DNA of 45,356 nucleotides from Bradymonadales bacterium (GTDB taxonomy: Bacteria > Myxococcota_A > Bradymonadia > JAFGEP01), in contig JAFGEP010000147.1 in NCBI GenBank assembly GCA_016931535.1, forward strand, positions 1 to 45,356, given 5' to 3'. Below are positions 6,329 through 15,631 of this stretch, piece after piece; positions within the stretch are counted from its first letter, which is position 1, and each line of letters opens with the position of its first letter. The position numbers and the translations under genes were made by a program. The notes under the pieces were generated by a model. That model made no database searches, was not told where the DNA came from, and was given only the letters and a program-made list of their open reading frames with translations.

Positions 6329-9088
6329 TCACCGCCTCTTGACCATTCCCCAGGTCAACGCGGTACGGCCATACAACCTGATGCGCCGCAGCAGGATATC
6401 GATCACCAAAAGTCCCAGCGCCGCGAACAGGAAGTAGGGCCAGACCTCCTGCTCCATCGGGATCGTCTCCCCCTCCGGATCGAAAAGGGCCCGCGCGCTG
6501 GGGTTGATGTGCCCACCGCTCAGGGCGACCGCCTGTCGGGTCAGCGTGTGGTCGGCGCCCACCACCAGGTACTCGTCCGGGTAGGGGTTGGCCAGGCTGG
6601 CCAGCGAGGTCGCCGTGATCCGACCCTCCAGGTGGTGTCGACCGGTGACCAGGTAGGAACCATATTCCGGCAGATCGAAGCTCCCCTGGTAACGGCCGGC
6701 GGCGGTCTGGCGCAGGGTGATCTGTTGCTCCTCCCCCGATGGGGCGGTGATCCGGATCTCGCTGTCGAGCCGATTGATGAAGCTGTCGTCCGGAGCGACG
6801 GCATCCACCAGCACCTGTCCCCTTCCATCCACCGCCGACACCTGGATCGCCATCTGCTCGGCGGCCTGCTCCCGCTCCCGCATGAGCGACCGAGCCACCT
6901 GGGCCCAGAACCGCGGATAGATCGGATCCACAAGCCACTCCACCATCCAGCGGTTCTTGCAGTCGGAGGTGAAGACCGCCGTTCTCCCCCGGCCGTAGCG
7001 CCAATGGGCGTACAGCGGCTCGCCCAGGTCGGTGGCCAGCTCCACCGTGGCCCGGGAGCGGGCCCGGGTGGACACATAGCCGAGCAGGTAAGGTGCGCCG
7101 GCAAAGTCTATCCCGCTGGTCGCCAGGGAGCGGGTGACCACCGTGGGCCGGAACGGTTCCTCCACGATGCTGCTGCGGCCGACACGGCTGGTCTCCCGGA
7201 CGAAGATCTGCGGGATGGCCTGGGGATCGTTGGTGTAGTAGTACCGACCGGAAGCCAGGTCGGCGATCATCTCCAATAGATCGCGGTCCACATCCCTGCC
7301 GACCCCCACCGTCGATACGCTGATGCGCTCCGAGCGCATCTGATCCACCAGCTCCGCGATGCCGCCCCGGGGAGACACCCCGTCGGTCAACAGGATGACA
7401 TGCCGGGTGGACGCCCTGACCTGGGCCAGCTCCAGGAAAGCCTCCTCCAAGGCGGAGTAGATATCGGTCCCGCCTCCCGGCGAGATGCGGGCGATGTCAT
7501 TCTGGATCCGGACGAGGTTGCTGGCGCTCTGCATCCGCACGACCTGCTGGGGAGCGGTATCGAAAGCGATGACGCCCACCCGATCCTGTGGGCCGAGCAG
7601 CTCCACCGAGGCTCGGGCCGCATCCTTGGCCATCTCGAGCTTGAGCCCCTCCATGCTGCCCGAGCGATCGACCACCAGCATCAAGGCGACGGAAGGCAGG
7701 CCCAGGGAGCGGCGGGACTCGAGGGTGACCGGCAGCAGCTCCTCGATGGCGGACCCTGCGTATCCACCCGGCCCCAGGCTGTTCTCCCCTCCGATCATGA
7801 GGAAGCTGCCCCCCTGGTCGCGCACGTAAGAGCGCAGTGCACTCATGGCATCACGCGGGATCTGGGCGGCCTCCACATCGCTCAGGATGATGAGATCGAA
7901 GTTCTGCATCTCCTCCAGCCGCTGGGGGAAACCGCTGGCCGAGCGAACCTCCAGGTCGAAGTCGACCCGGCTATTGCGCTCGTCGTCCAGGGCGCGAGAC
8001 AGATAGGAGCTGCGCCTCGACTCCCCTTCGACGTAGAGCACCTGGGGTCGACCGGCGACCTCGACGGTATGGATGATCCGGTTGTTGTCCGCGAAGCGAT
8101 CCCGCTCCGAGCGGATGTCGATCTGAAAGGTTCGCCTGCCCGGCTCGTACACCTCGACCACCAGGTCCAGCTGGACCGTCTCTCCTGCCTGGACGGCAAA
8201 CCGTCGGCCCCGGATGTCGCGGAGGTCATTCTGGGTCAGGTCCAGCCGGATCTCTCCGTCGAAGGTGGCGAAGACGTCCACGGTGACATGAAACGGCTCG
8301 TTGGCCAGGATGGAGTCTGGAAAATGGACCGATCGGAGGAGCACCTCGTCGGCGGGCACCAAGGCGATCTCCAGGGAGTCGATCCGGATGCCGTGGCGAG
8401 CCGCGCTGAAGGCTGCCGACAACCCATCCCCTCGGTTGAAATGGCCGTCCGAGATCACCACCACCCTTTTCAGGTGATCCGGAGGGAACAGCCCGTAGGA
8501 GAGCTGCAAGGCGCTCGCCAGGTTGCTCTGCAGCCCCGCCGCGGGTCCCGAGTGCCGATGCAGGGTGGGCACCTCCCTGCTGCCTGGCGGAATCGGAAGC
8601 TCCTGCGCCTCCCGCGCAAAGGTGATCACCCGAACCGTGTGGGTACCGCGCCGCTCGTAGGCCTGCTGGATGCGCTCTCGGGCTTGGGCCAGCAGCTCAT
8701 CTGGCACGCTCTCCGAGACATCCACCACAAACACCACCGCGACCCGGCTCTCGAAACGGGTGAGCACCACCCGGCTGACCGCCAGGCACAGGCAGATGAC
8801 CAGCAGCGAACGCAGGATGACGTTGGCCAGACGCTGCAGCCAGGGAAGGTCCGACAACGTCCATTTGCCCACCAGCCACAAGGACGGAACCACCAGGGCC
8901 AGCCCCAGCCAACGGGGCGACAGGATCCGGACCGTCTGCTCCTCCCCCAACCGGAACGAGAACCCCTCACCGGCCATCGGCCAGATGAACCTGGCGTAGG
9001 CCCAGATCGCCAGACCCCAACAGGCCAGGATGACCAGGATGGTCACCAGGTCGAACAAGACCTCCACCGCCTTTCGCCTGTTCGCCAT
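6329..9088 (-). CDS. Membrane protein with two VWA domains and a GATase-like domain
   Basis: A 919-residue protein, last of a five-gene cluster. There are three predicted N-terminal membrane segments (about 10-35, 60-75, 88-112). A first VWA-like region begins FVVDVSES (around 121). A class-I-glutamine-amidotransferase-like stretch follows (LIILSDVEA, then SFLMIGGENSLGPGGY). A canonical second VWA comes next with the metal site DRSGSM (around 472), SPGGGTD and LLTDG. After a beta-rich region there is a final membrane helix near the C-terminus with a basic tail. The ATG overlaps the upstream stop as TGATG, so translation is probably coupled. No catalytic Cys is obvious in the GATase part, suggesting a binding fold. 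It likely works as a metal-dependent adhesion or assembly platform with MoxR. Confidence 0.82.
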   Translation of the reverse strand: MANRRKAVEVLFDLVTILVILACWGLAIWAYARFIWPMAGEGFSFRLGEEQTVRILSPRWLGLALVVPSLWLVGKWTLSDLPWLQRLANVILRSLLVICLCLAVSRVVLTRFESRVAVVFVVDVSESVPDELLAQARERIQQAYERRGTHTVRVITFAREAQELPIPPGSREVPTLHRHSGPAAGLQSNLASALQLSYGLFPPDHLKRVVVISDGHFNRGDGLSAAFSAARHGIRIDSLEIALVPADEVLLRSVHFPDSILANEPFHVTVDVFATFDGEIRLDLTQNDLRDIRGRRFAVQAGETVQLDLVVEVYEPGRRTFQIDIRSERDRFADNNRIIHTVEVAGRPQVLYVEGESRRSSYLSRALDDERNSRVDFDLEVRSASGFPQRLEEMQNFDLIILSDVEAAQIPRDAMSALRSYVRDQGGSFLMIGGENSLGPGGYAGSAIEELLPVTLESRRSLGLPSVALMLVVDRSGSMEGLKLEMAKDAARASVELLGPQDRVGVIAFDTAPQQVVRMQSASNLVRIQNDIARISPGGGTDIYSALEEAFLELAQVRASTRHVILLTDGVSPRGGIAELVDQMRSERISVSTVGVGRDVDRDLLEMIADLASGRYYYTNDPQAIPQIFVRETSRVGRSSIVEEPFRPTVVTRSLATSGIDFAGAPYLLGYVSTRARSRATVELATDLGEPLYAHWRYGRGRTAVFTSDCKNRWMVEWLVDPIYPRFWAQVARSLMREREQAAEQMAIQVSAVDGRGQVLVDAVAPDDSFINRLDSEIRITAPSGEEQQITLRQTAAGRYQGSFDLPEYGSYLVTGRHHLEGRITATSLASLANPYPDEYLVVGADHTLTRQAVALSGGHINPSARALFDPEGETIPMEQEVWPYFLFAALGLLVIDILLRRIRLYGRTALTWGMVKRR

Positions 9089-11052
9089 CACACAGTGACC
9101 CGCCGGTTGAAGGTGATCCACTCCAGCACCAGGAGCACCAGCGCTGCCATCACCAGGTAGAATCGAGGCTCCTCTTTCACCGGGAGAGCGCCCGCCCGCT
9201 GCGGCTCCTCCGCCTGGCCGGCATCCAGCCGAAAGAGATCGCCGGCGGCGATCTGCGACTCCTCGGGGTCAAAGAAGTTCACCGCCAGAGTCCGGCTCCG
9301 AGCGGATCGCTCTCCTTCGGCAGCCGGCGCCTCCTCCTCCGGCTCTTCCCAGGTCAGCTCGTGAAAGCCCGGCCGATCCGGGAAGATGGTGACGTACCCC
9401 TCCCGGATCGGCAGGAGCTGCGGCTCCCCATCGGGAGGAATCAACCGCGCCTCGCCCGCCGCCCGATGCCCGGTGAACACCCGTGCGGCCCGATCGGTCT
9501 CAACGCTCTCCACCAGCCTGTCCTGGCCACCCGCCAGCCACTCCAGGGCGTTGAGGATGAACAGCGGATAGGCGATCCGCAGGGGGAAGTCCGACTCCTC
9601 GATCGGAAAGGCCACGCCGACCAGTCGCCGTTCCCCCTCCTCCCGGCGCACGATCATGGCATCCCCCTCGATGGTGCGGGCCACGGCCAGGTCCGCCTCG
9701 GTGAGGGAGAGCCGTGCGGCACGGCGGATATTCATGGAACGGAACCCCTGCATCCAGCGCATCAGCGGATCGGTGCGGTCGAAGCGGTCGATGATCGGGT
9801 CTGTGATCTCGCCCCGGGCCGGCCAGGGGGAGTGCACACCGGTGGGGTACAGGAAAAGAAAGCCCCCCCGGTCGGGTATGGGCTGGGCGGATCCGGCCAG
9901 CACGGTCACGTCGTAGTCCAGGCTCGGGTTGGCTGCTGCCTGGGCGCTGGTGCGGTAGTGGACCGGCGACATCCGGGTCACCTCCAGGGTCTGGTCGAGC
10001 AGCAGGGGCGCTTCCACAAACAGGTTGTCCTGGGAGACCAGCAGCACCCGCCTGCGCCGATCATGGGGCAACAGGGCGTAGGCCGTGTCGTCCAGCGGGA
10101 AGAGATCGACAGCATCCCCACTCTGGATGCGGACCTGCGCCTGGATCCGGTTTCCCCCGGTAGCCAGGTTGGGATAGGTCCGCACCGCCGACCCCCAAGC
10201 CGGCAACTCCACCTCGCTCCGATGAACCGGTCGGTCGTTGGCCAAGAGCGTCAGCTCGACCGTGACCGGAACGTCAAAGCTGCTGGACAGCTGGACGAAG
10301 ACCTCGTAGTTCAGGCGGTTGGCCAGGTAACGCCGCACATTGAAGGCGGTGATGGCGACATTGCCGGTAGCGCTTCCGAGCTGGACCATCCGCCGGACCA
10401 GGTTGCCGGGGAGATCCACGGCGGCAGCCGCCTCGATCGCCTCAGGCGGGAAGGCGCCGTCGGTGATGACAAGCAGCTCCGGCCGGCTGCGATACGCCAG
10501 GCTCCGAGCCACAAAGGACAAGGCGGCGGGCAGGTCGGCCTTGCTGGCGCTGCTCTGGAGCTGCCCGATCTGCTCGGCCACCCACGGCGCGGGACGGACA
10601 AACGGCATCAAGGGGACAACCTGGCTGTCCATGCGCACAACCATGACCCGGTCCCGGGGCGACAGCGCCTCCAGCGCCTGGAGCGCTTCCCGCCGGGCCT
10701 CCTCCATGCGGTCCAATCCACCAGGCATGTCCCGGATCCCCATGGATGCCGAGGTGTCCACCAGGATGAGCAGATGCCTGCCATCCACCGCCTCCTCCAG
10801 GGGGCGGGGATCCCGCAGCGCCACCAGCAGAATCAGCAGAACGAGAAGGTGGAGCAGAAAGCTGGTCAACCGCTTCAGACGATGCCAGAGGCTGCGGGCC
10901 TGCCGCTCGACCAGCACCTGGGCCCACAGCGGGCTGTAGGGGACCTGCACCCGCCTGCGCCTCAGCTTCGCCAGGTACATCAGCCCAATGGCCCCACCCA
11001 GAGCGGCGAGCAAGGTGACAAACAGCGAGCCGGTGATCCCCAGAAACTGCAT
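9088..11052 (-). CDS. BatA-like VWA membrane protein
   Basis: A 654-residue protein with the BatA/aerotolerance N-terminal layout: a membrane helix (7-29), basic RRRR loop, a second helix (62-80), then a VWA domain with the metal site DTSAS (99-103) and ITDG about 100 residues later. The middle is beta-rich and probably periplasmic. The C-terminus has a single helix (about 632-648) and the short tail NRRVTV. It starts one base after the DUF58 stop and its TGA overlaps the next ATG. In this family the VWA proteins partner a MoxR ATPase; roles in envelope stress or complex maturation are known for relatives, the target here is unknown. Confidence 0.85.
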   Translation of the reverse strand: MQFLGITGSLFVTLLAALGGAIGLMYLAKLRRRRVQVPYSPLWAQVLVERQARSLWHRLKRLTSFLLHLLVLLILLVALRDPRPLEEAVDGRHLLILVDTSASMGIRDMPGGLDRMEEARREALQALEALSPRDRVMVVRMDSQVVPLMPFVRPAPWVAEQIGQLQSSASKADLPAALSFVARSLAYRSRPELLVITDGAFPPEAIEAAAAVDLPGNLVRRMVQLGSATGNVAITAFNVRRYLANRLNYEVFVQLSSSFDVPVTVELTLLANDRPVHRSEVELPAWGSAVRTYPNLATGGNRIQAQVRIQSGDAVDLFPLDDTAYALLPHDRRRRVLLVSQDNLFVEAPLLLDQTLEVTRMSPVHYRTSAQAAANPSLDYDVTVLAGSAQPIPDRGGFLFLYPTGVHSPWPARGEITDPIIDRFDRTDPLMRWMQGFRSMNIRRAARLSLTEADLAVARTIEGDAMIVRREEGERRLVGVAFPIEESDFPLRIAYPLFILNALEWLAGGQDRLVESVETDRAARVFTGHRAAGEARLIPPDGEPQLLPIREGYVTIFPDRPGFHELTWEEPEEEAPAAEGERSARSRTLAVNFFDPEESQIAAGDLFRLDAGQAEEPQRAGALPVKEEPRFYLVMAALVLLVLEWITFNRRVTV

Positions 11053-11053
11053 G

Positions 11054-11938
11054 CTATTTCAGGAACCCCCCCGAGCGCAGCACCGCCAGCACCAGGTCCT
11101 CGAAGGGAAGGTGGACCGGCGCGGCAAAGTACATGGCGCCCTTGGCCCGACAGAACTGCTCGACCTGGCTGACCAGCCGCCGATGCACCTCCCGGTAGCG
11201 CTTGATCAGCTCCCGCGTGACCGTCACCTCCACCCGGGCCCCGGTCTCGCAATCGACCAGCTCCACATCCCCGAACAATAGCGGCTCCAGGTCCGTCTCG
11301 TCGTGGACCTGGCAGACGATCGGCTCGAACTTCTGAAAACGAAGCGCGTTGATCCCCTCCTCGAACCCCTTGGGATCGTAGAAGTCGCTGATGACGATGG
11401 CCACTCCCCGACGCCGGTTCTGGGCCACGAACGATCGGAGCGCGACGGCCAGGTCGGTCCTGGTGGCGCTGTCATGGCTTCTCTCCAGAAATCGCAGCAC
11501 CTTGAAGATCTGACCAGGGCCCCGCGAAGGAGGCAGCCGATCCAGCAGCTGGTCGGCAAATGGGATCACGCTGACCCGGTTCAGATTGGACAGCCCGACA
11601 AACGCCAGAGCCGCCGCCAGCCGCTTGGCATAGACCAGCTTCTCCTGGCCTGCGGTCCTCATGCTTCGGCTGCAGTCGATCAGCAGGTAGATGCTGAGAT
11701 CCTCCTCCTCCTCGAACAGCCGGACGAGCATCCGTTCCATCCGAGCCAGGATGTTCCAGTCCAGGTAGCGCAGGTCGTCCCCCGGCACATAGTCCCGATA
11801 ATCCGCGAACTCGATGCCCGACCCCACGATGCGGGTGCGCCTTTTGGCTCTCAACCGTCCCCGGAACATCTTTCTGGAGACCAGGTAGAGGTATTCCAGC
11901 CTGCGCAGGAACTGGTCGTCGAACAACTGCTCCGCCAC
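11054..11938 (-). CDS. DUF58 domain protein
   Basis: A 294-residue protein of the DUF58 family, the usual partner of MoxR ATPases. The signature GIEFADYRDYVPGDDLR and YLDWNILAR near residues 42-66 is clear, followed by a VWA-like fold with a metal-site variant LIDCSRSM (around 88-95). There are no membrane helices, so it is cytosolic. The start is GTG at 11938, with TAAGG 3 nt upstream of it inside a 12-nt gap after the MoxR stop. Position between MoxR and the VWA membrane proteins suggests it links ATPase to membrane complex. Confidence 0.9.
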   Translation of the reverse strand: MAEQLFDDQFLRRLEYLYLVSRKMFRGRLRAKRRTRIVGSGIEFADYRDYVPGDDLRYLDWNILARMERMLVRLFEEEEDLSIYLLIDCSRSMRTAGQEKLVYAKRLAAALAFVGLSNLNRVSVIPFADQLLDRLPPSRGPGQIFKVLRFLERSHDSATRTDLAVALRSFVAQNRRRGVAIVISDFYDPKGFEEGINALRFQKFEPIVCQVHDETDLEPLLFGDVELVDCETGARVEVTVTRELIKRYREVHRRLVSQVEQFCRAKGAMYFAAPVHLPFEDLVLAVLRSGGFLK

Positions 11939-11950
11939 CGCCTTACCGCC

Positions 11951-12973
11951 TCACGCTTTCTTGGTCTCCGCCAGGATCTGGGCCACGATGTCGTCGGTGT
12001 CCACCCCCTCGGCCTCCCCCTCGAAGTTCAGCAGGATCCGGTGACGCAGCGCAGGCAACGCCACGGCCTGGACATCCTCGAACCCCACAGCCGTCTCCCC
12101 CCGGACCAAGGCCCGGATGCGCGCCGCCTTCAGGATCGCCTGCCCTCCTCGCGGCGAGCTGCCCGCCTTGACATACTGCTTGACCGCACCGGGCGCCTGC
12201 TTGCAGATCGGGTGAGTCTTCTCCAGAAGGCGCAGGGCATATAACTGGATGTGGGGGGCGATCGGTATCCGGCGGGCCACCTGTTGCATCTCCAAGAGCT
12301 CCTCCCGGCCGGTCACCGCGCTCACCGAGGGGTTCTGGCCGCCGATCGTCCGGTTCATGATGGTGTTCAGGTCCTCCAGGTTGGGAAAGGGAACCTTCAG
12401 CTTGAACATGAACCGATCGAGCTGCGCCTCCGGCAAGGGGTAGGTGCCCTCCATCTCCAGCGGGTTCTGGGTGGCGATCACAAAATAGGGGGGACAAAGG
12501 GTGTAACTCTGGGTGCTGACCGTCACCTGGCCTTCCGCCATCGCCTGCAGCAAGGCCGACTGGGTCTTGGGGGTCGCCCGGTTCACCTCGTCCGCCAGCA
12601 GGATGTGGGTGAACAGCGGTCCCCGCTGGAACTGGAACTGCCGGCTGCCGTCCGGTCCCTGAACGATCAGGTTGGTGCCGATGATATCGGCCGGCATCAG
12701 GTCGGGGGTGAACTGGATCCGGCCAAAATCGAGCTGCACCACCTCGCCCAGGGTGCGCACCAGGATGGTCTTGCCCAGGCCCGGCACCCCCTCTAAAAGG
12801 ACGTGCCCATCGGACAACAGGCAGCTGAGCACCCCCTCGATGATCTCCTGGTAGCCCACGATCACCTTCTGGATCTCGGACGTGAGCCGAGCGAACCGGG
12901 CGCGAAAAGTCTCGAACCGCTCGGCGGCCTGAGCCACCGCCTCCCCAACGGCTGACGGATTTGCCGGTTGCAT
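11951..12973 (-). CDS. MoxR-family AAA+ ATPase
   Basis: A 340-residue MoxR ATPase of normal family length. Walker A is GVPGLGKT (62-69), Walker B ILLADEVNR (D128/E129), then the MoxR-typical TPKTQSALLQAMAE, sensor ATQNP (167-171) and LDRFM arginine-finger region. It is a cytosolic chaperone-like ATPase that acts with VWA-domain proteins to activate or assemble client complexes. It follows the coiled-coil gene after 95 nt and precedes DUF58 by 12 nt. The ATG at 12973 has GGAGGAG upstream. Confidence 0.95.
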   Translation of the reverse strand: MQPANPSAVGEAVAQAAERFETFRARFARLTSEIQKVIVGYQEIIEGVLSCLLSDGHVLLEGVPGLGKTILVRTLGEVVQLDFGRIQFTPDLMPADIIGTNLIVQGPDGSRQFQFQRGPLFTHILLADEVNRATPKTQSALLQAMAEGQVTVSTQSYTLCPPYFVIATQNPLEMEGTYPLPEAQLDRFMFKLKVPFPNLEDLNTIMNRTIGGQNPSVSAVTGREELLEMQQVARRIPIAPHIQLYALRLLEKTHPICKQAPGAVKQYVKAGSSPRGGQAILKAARIRALVRGETAVGFEDVQAVALPALRHRILLNFEGEAEGVDTDDIVAQILAETKKA

Positions 12974-13068
12974 CTGTTCTCCTCCCTACGTTCTCTGCCT
13001 GGAACTCGGCTGGGGTCGCGGGGCGCGCATCGCTTTCGCCGTCGGGGGACGGCCGTGCGGCCCGAGGA

Positions 13069-15105
13069 TCATCGCGGCTCCACCAGCTCGAAGTACCGGC
13101 GCACAAAGCTCTGGAATCCCAGCGGAATCTCTTCCGCCTCCAGGGCCGTCTCCGCTGCCCTCTGGTATTGAACGTACACCTCCCGGTAGGCCCGCGTGGC
13201 GAACCCGTCTCGGGCGGCCATGTAGAATACATCGCCCGTGGTTGGTTGGGCTTGGGTCGGCTCCCGTTCCTCCGCAACCTGGACACGGGTACCGCCCAGC
13301 TCGGTGGCCTCCCCACCGGCGGCCTGGTCACCCCGCTCGAAGCCGTAGCTCGTCTCGGTTTGCTCCTCTTCCACCGCTCGATCCGGCCGCCGATCGTCGG
13401 GTGGCTCGGAGGCCATCGCTACCCGCTCCGCCTGCTGCAAGCCCGACTCCGGTTCCTGCTGACCGCCGGGTATTGCCTGGCGCTCGGTCTGCCGTCCATC
13501 GGCTCGGTCCAGAAACGACTCCCAGTAGGCGTCAGCCTGCTGTTCCTGTTGTTCGGTAGTGGCCTGTTGGCTTGACCGTTGCAGATTCTCGCGCAAGGCC
13601 TGTGCGGTGCGTTCGGCCTGGTCGAGCGCTTCGGAAGCGGCCTGTTCCTGGTCCATCTGCCTCAAGCGGGCCGAGGCTTGCTGCAGGCTCGAAGCGGCGG
13701 CCTGCTGCCCCCCCTGCTCGGCCTGGATCTGTGGCCCCTCGCTTCCCGCAACCTCCTGTGGAGTCGGGGATGCTTCCTGCATCGGCCGAGCAGGTTGCCC
13801 GAACTGGTCGGGTGGCATCTCCTCGGGCGGCGGTGTCGCCTCCTGTTCGGCCTGGGCCGGACGTTCCTCTTCAGGCTGCTGGCGCAGGGCATTGGCCCCT
13901 TCCCGCAAGGCGCTGGAGATCTCCTGTCTGGTGGCCCCTTCCCTCCCCATGTCCCCGATCTGGCCGGCCATCTGTTCCTGGCTGCGGGCCAGCCTTTCGA
14001 GCGCCTGGTCCAGCCGGCGCCGATCCCGCCGGCTCTCCCGGCGGGCCAGGCGTTCCTGGAGCTGCCGTATCTCCTGGCTGTGCTCCGCGATCTGCTGGCG
14101 AACCCGCGGATCCCCGGGATCGATGGCGTCGGCGAGTTGAGCGAGCAGCTCGGCGATCTCCTCCCGGTGCGGTTGTTCCAGCTCTTCGGTGTGCAGAAGC
14201 TGGACCAGTTGTTCCAGCGCCTCTGCCAGGGCGCCTTCCTGACCGGCCTCGATCCGCTCCAGCAGCGCCCGGGTCGACTCCGGGAGCGCCTCCTGTGGAC
14301 CGATCCCCTCCTCGATCGAACGGATGACCTCCTCCCAGGCCGACTCCAGGCCAACCGCTTCCGGCGGGTGGTAGGCAGCGAGCAGCGCGTCGATGGCATC
14401 CAGTCGTTCGAGAAGCTCCTGTTGCGAGATGGTACCTGCTCGAAGTCGGCCCATCATCTCGTCCAACTCCCCGGCGATCTGCTGCATGGTCTCATCACCA
14501 CTCCGTGCGGCGAGCTGTTGCAGCTGTTGAAGCTGGCGTTCGTTTTCCCGCAGCCTTCCCGGATCGACGAGGCGCTCTGTGACCTCGGGAGTCAAAGTCA
14601 GCGGGGGCAAGGGGGGGTAGGACGGCGGGGCGACCTGGCAGACGAACCCCAGCACCAGAGCCAGTCCCAGGCAGGCGGGTAGATCTCGGGGAGGTCTGAG
14701 CGGCACGGCGGGCGTGATGCGGACCTGGTGGAGCAGCGACAGGGTCCGCTGGATATGCAGCTGCATCTCGGGAGTTCGGCGCTCCGCGGGAAGCAGAGAG
14801 AAGACATGGGCCGAACCGAGACGATCCGAAAAGCGATTGGCTTCGTCCAGCCGGACCAGCGTCGCCAGAAGGTTGACCGGCCACAGGGCGGCCACCAGGG
14901 CCACCAGGCCGGCGCATCCAAGACAACCGGCAGCGGCCCAACCAAGCTCATTCAAGGTCAGCCACCCGACCTTGGCCAGCAACACGGCACAGGAGAGCAG
15001 GGCCAGCCCAGGAAGGAGCGCGGTGCACAACGCCTCCCCGCTCCGCTGCAGCCGTATCCGCATCCGGGCGTAAAACGCCAGCCGTGTGAGCGCACCCAGT
15101 GCCAT
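13069..15105 (-). CDS. Membrane-anchored Gln/Glu-rich coiled-coil protein
   Basis: A 678-residue protein and the first gene of the MoxR cluster. The N-terminus has three hydrophobic segments (about 30-48, 53-76, 145-165), with a cytosolic or periplasmic loop between the second and third. From about residue 190 it is a long Gln/Glu/Arg-rich helical region (runs such as ERQLQQLQQLAAR and QLQERLARRESRRDRR), grading into a low-complexity Gln/Ala/Pro-rich segment (400-600). The C-terminal 50 residues, including YMAARDGFATRAYREVYVQY, are better ordered. Similar long membrane/coiled-coil proteins commonly sit beside MoxR-VWA genes, but I know no function. AAGGA lies 8 nt before the ATG. Confidence 0.78.
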   Translation of the reverse strand: MALGALTRLAFYARMRIRLQRSGEALCTALLPGLALLSCAVLLAKVGWLTLNELGWAAAGCLGCAGLVALVAALWPVNLLATLVRLDEANRFSDRLGSAHVFSLLPAERRTPEMQLHIQRTLSLLHQVRITPAVPLRPPRDLPACLGLALVLGFVCQVAPPSYPPLPPLTLTPEVTERLVDPGRLRENERQLQQLQQLAARSGDETMQQIAGELDEMMGRLRAGTISQQELLERLDAIDALLAAYHPPEAVGLESAWEEVIRSIEEGIGPQEALPESTRALLERIEAGQEGALAEALEQLVQLLHTEELEQPHREEIAELLAQLADAIDPGDPRVRQQIAEHSQEIRQLQERLARRESRRDRRRLDQALERLARSQEQMAGQIGDMGREGATRQEISSALREGANALRQQPEEERPAQAEQEATPPPEEMPPDQFGQPARPMQEASPTPQEVAGSEGPQIQAEQGGQQAAASSLQQASARLRQMDQEQAASEALDQAERTAQALRENLQRSSQQATTEQQEQQADAYWESFLDRADGRQTERQAIPGGQQEPESGLQQAERVAMASEPPDDRRPDRAVEEEQTETSYGFERGDQAAGGEATELGGTRVQVAEEREPTQAQPTTGDVFYMAARDGFATRAYREVYVQYQRAAETALEAEEIPLGFQSFVRRYFELVEPR

Positions 15106-15248
15106 TCGCGTTCCTTGCCGCCGGTCGGTATCGAAATCGCCGCCCCTGCAGCGCGGCGGTCGGACCGCTCATCACCACCGCGGGACCCCACGCCCGACCG
15201 GTTCCCCGGAAACAGGCGTGAAACCGGCCGCCGTGACAGACGAATCCC

Positions 15249-15524
15249 TCAGGTGAGCATCTTCAACGGCAGCTTCGTCCCGTCGGCCATCACTTCGTAT
15301 ACCTGCGCCGAGCCTCCGTTGGTTGTCAGCTCCTTCCAGAAGCTCCAGGCATCCGCAAGACCGTTGGTCTCTTTGACCACCTGAGGTTCGCCTCCAGACA
15401 CCCGATCGATCACCTCTTGGACCCAGGCGGTCCCCTTCCTGCGGTGAACCAATCGACTCCGCAACAAGCTCAACCGGTCCTGGTCGAAGCTGTTCAAGTA
15501 GACCTGAAATCGGTAGGTTGGCAT
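15249..15524 (-). CDS. Small unknown protein, 91 aa
   Basis: A 91-residue cytosolic protein beginning MPTYRFQVYLNSFDQDRL. No known family is recognised. It looks alpha/beta, with Trp residues and a C-terminal segment YEVMADGTKLPLKMLT. ATG at 15524 is preferred over a TTG two codons earlier, as GCGAG lies at suitable distance. It sits between the MoxR cluster and the DUF4097-like gene, all on the same strand, with gaps of 107 and 143 nt. Confidence 0.55.
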   Translation of the reverse strand: MPTYRFQVYLNSFDQDRLSLLRSRLVHRRKGTAWVQEVIDRVSGGEPQVVKETNGLADAWSFWKELTTNGGSAQVYEVMADGTKLPLKMLT

Positions 15525-15631
15525 CGACAACTCGCTCTTTGGGGCACTCCAACCATACGGGGTGCACCGACGGTCCGTCTATCAACAGGTCGAACAATCC
15601 CGCAAATGGCCCGATTCCCCCCGGACAGATT

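Noticed and set aside
7400..9160. Long plus-strand open frame, 586 codons
   Set aside because: Shadow of the double-VWA gene; composition typical of antisense GC-rich frames.
9361..11172. Long open frame on the plus strand, 603 codons
   Set aside because: Lies antisense to the BatA-like gene in GC-rich DNA; its translation is Gly/Pro/Gln/His/Arg-rich low complexity with no family signature.
11943..13331. 462-codon minus-strand frame
   Set aside because: Out-of-frame shadow of MoxR and the end of the coiled-coil gene; Gly/Pro/Arg-rich.
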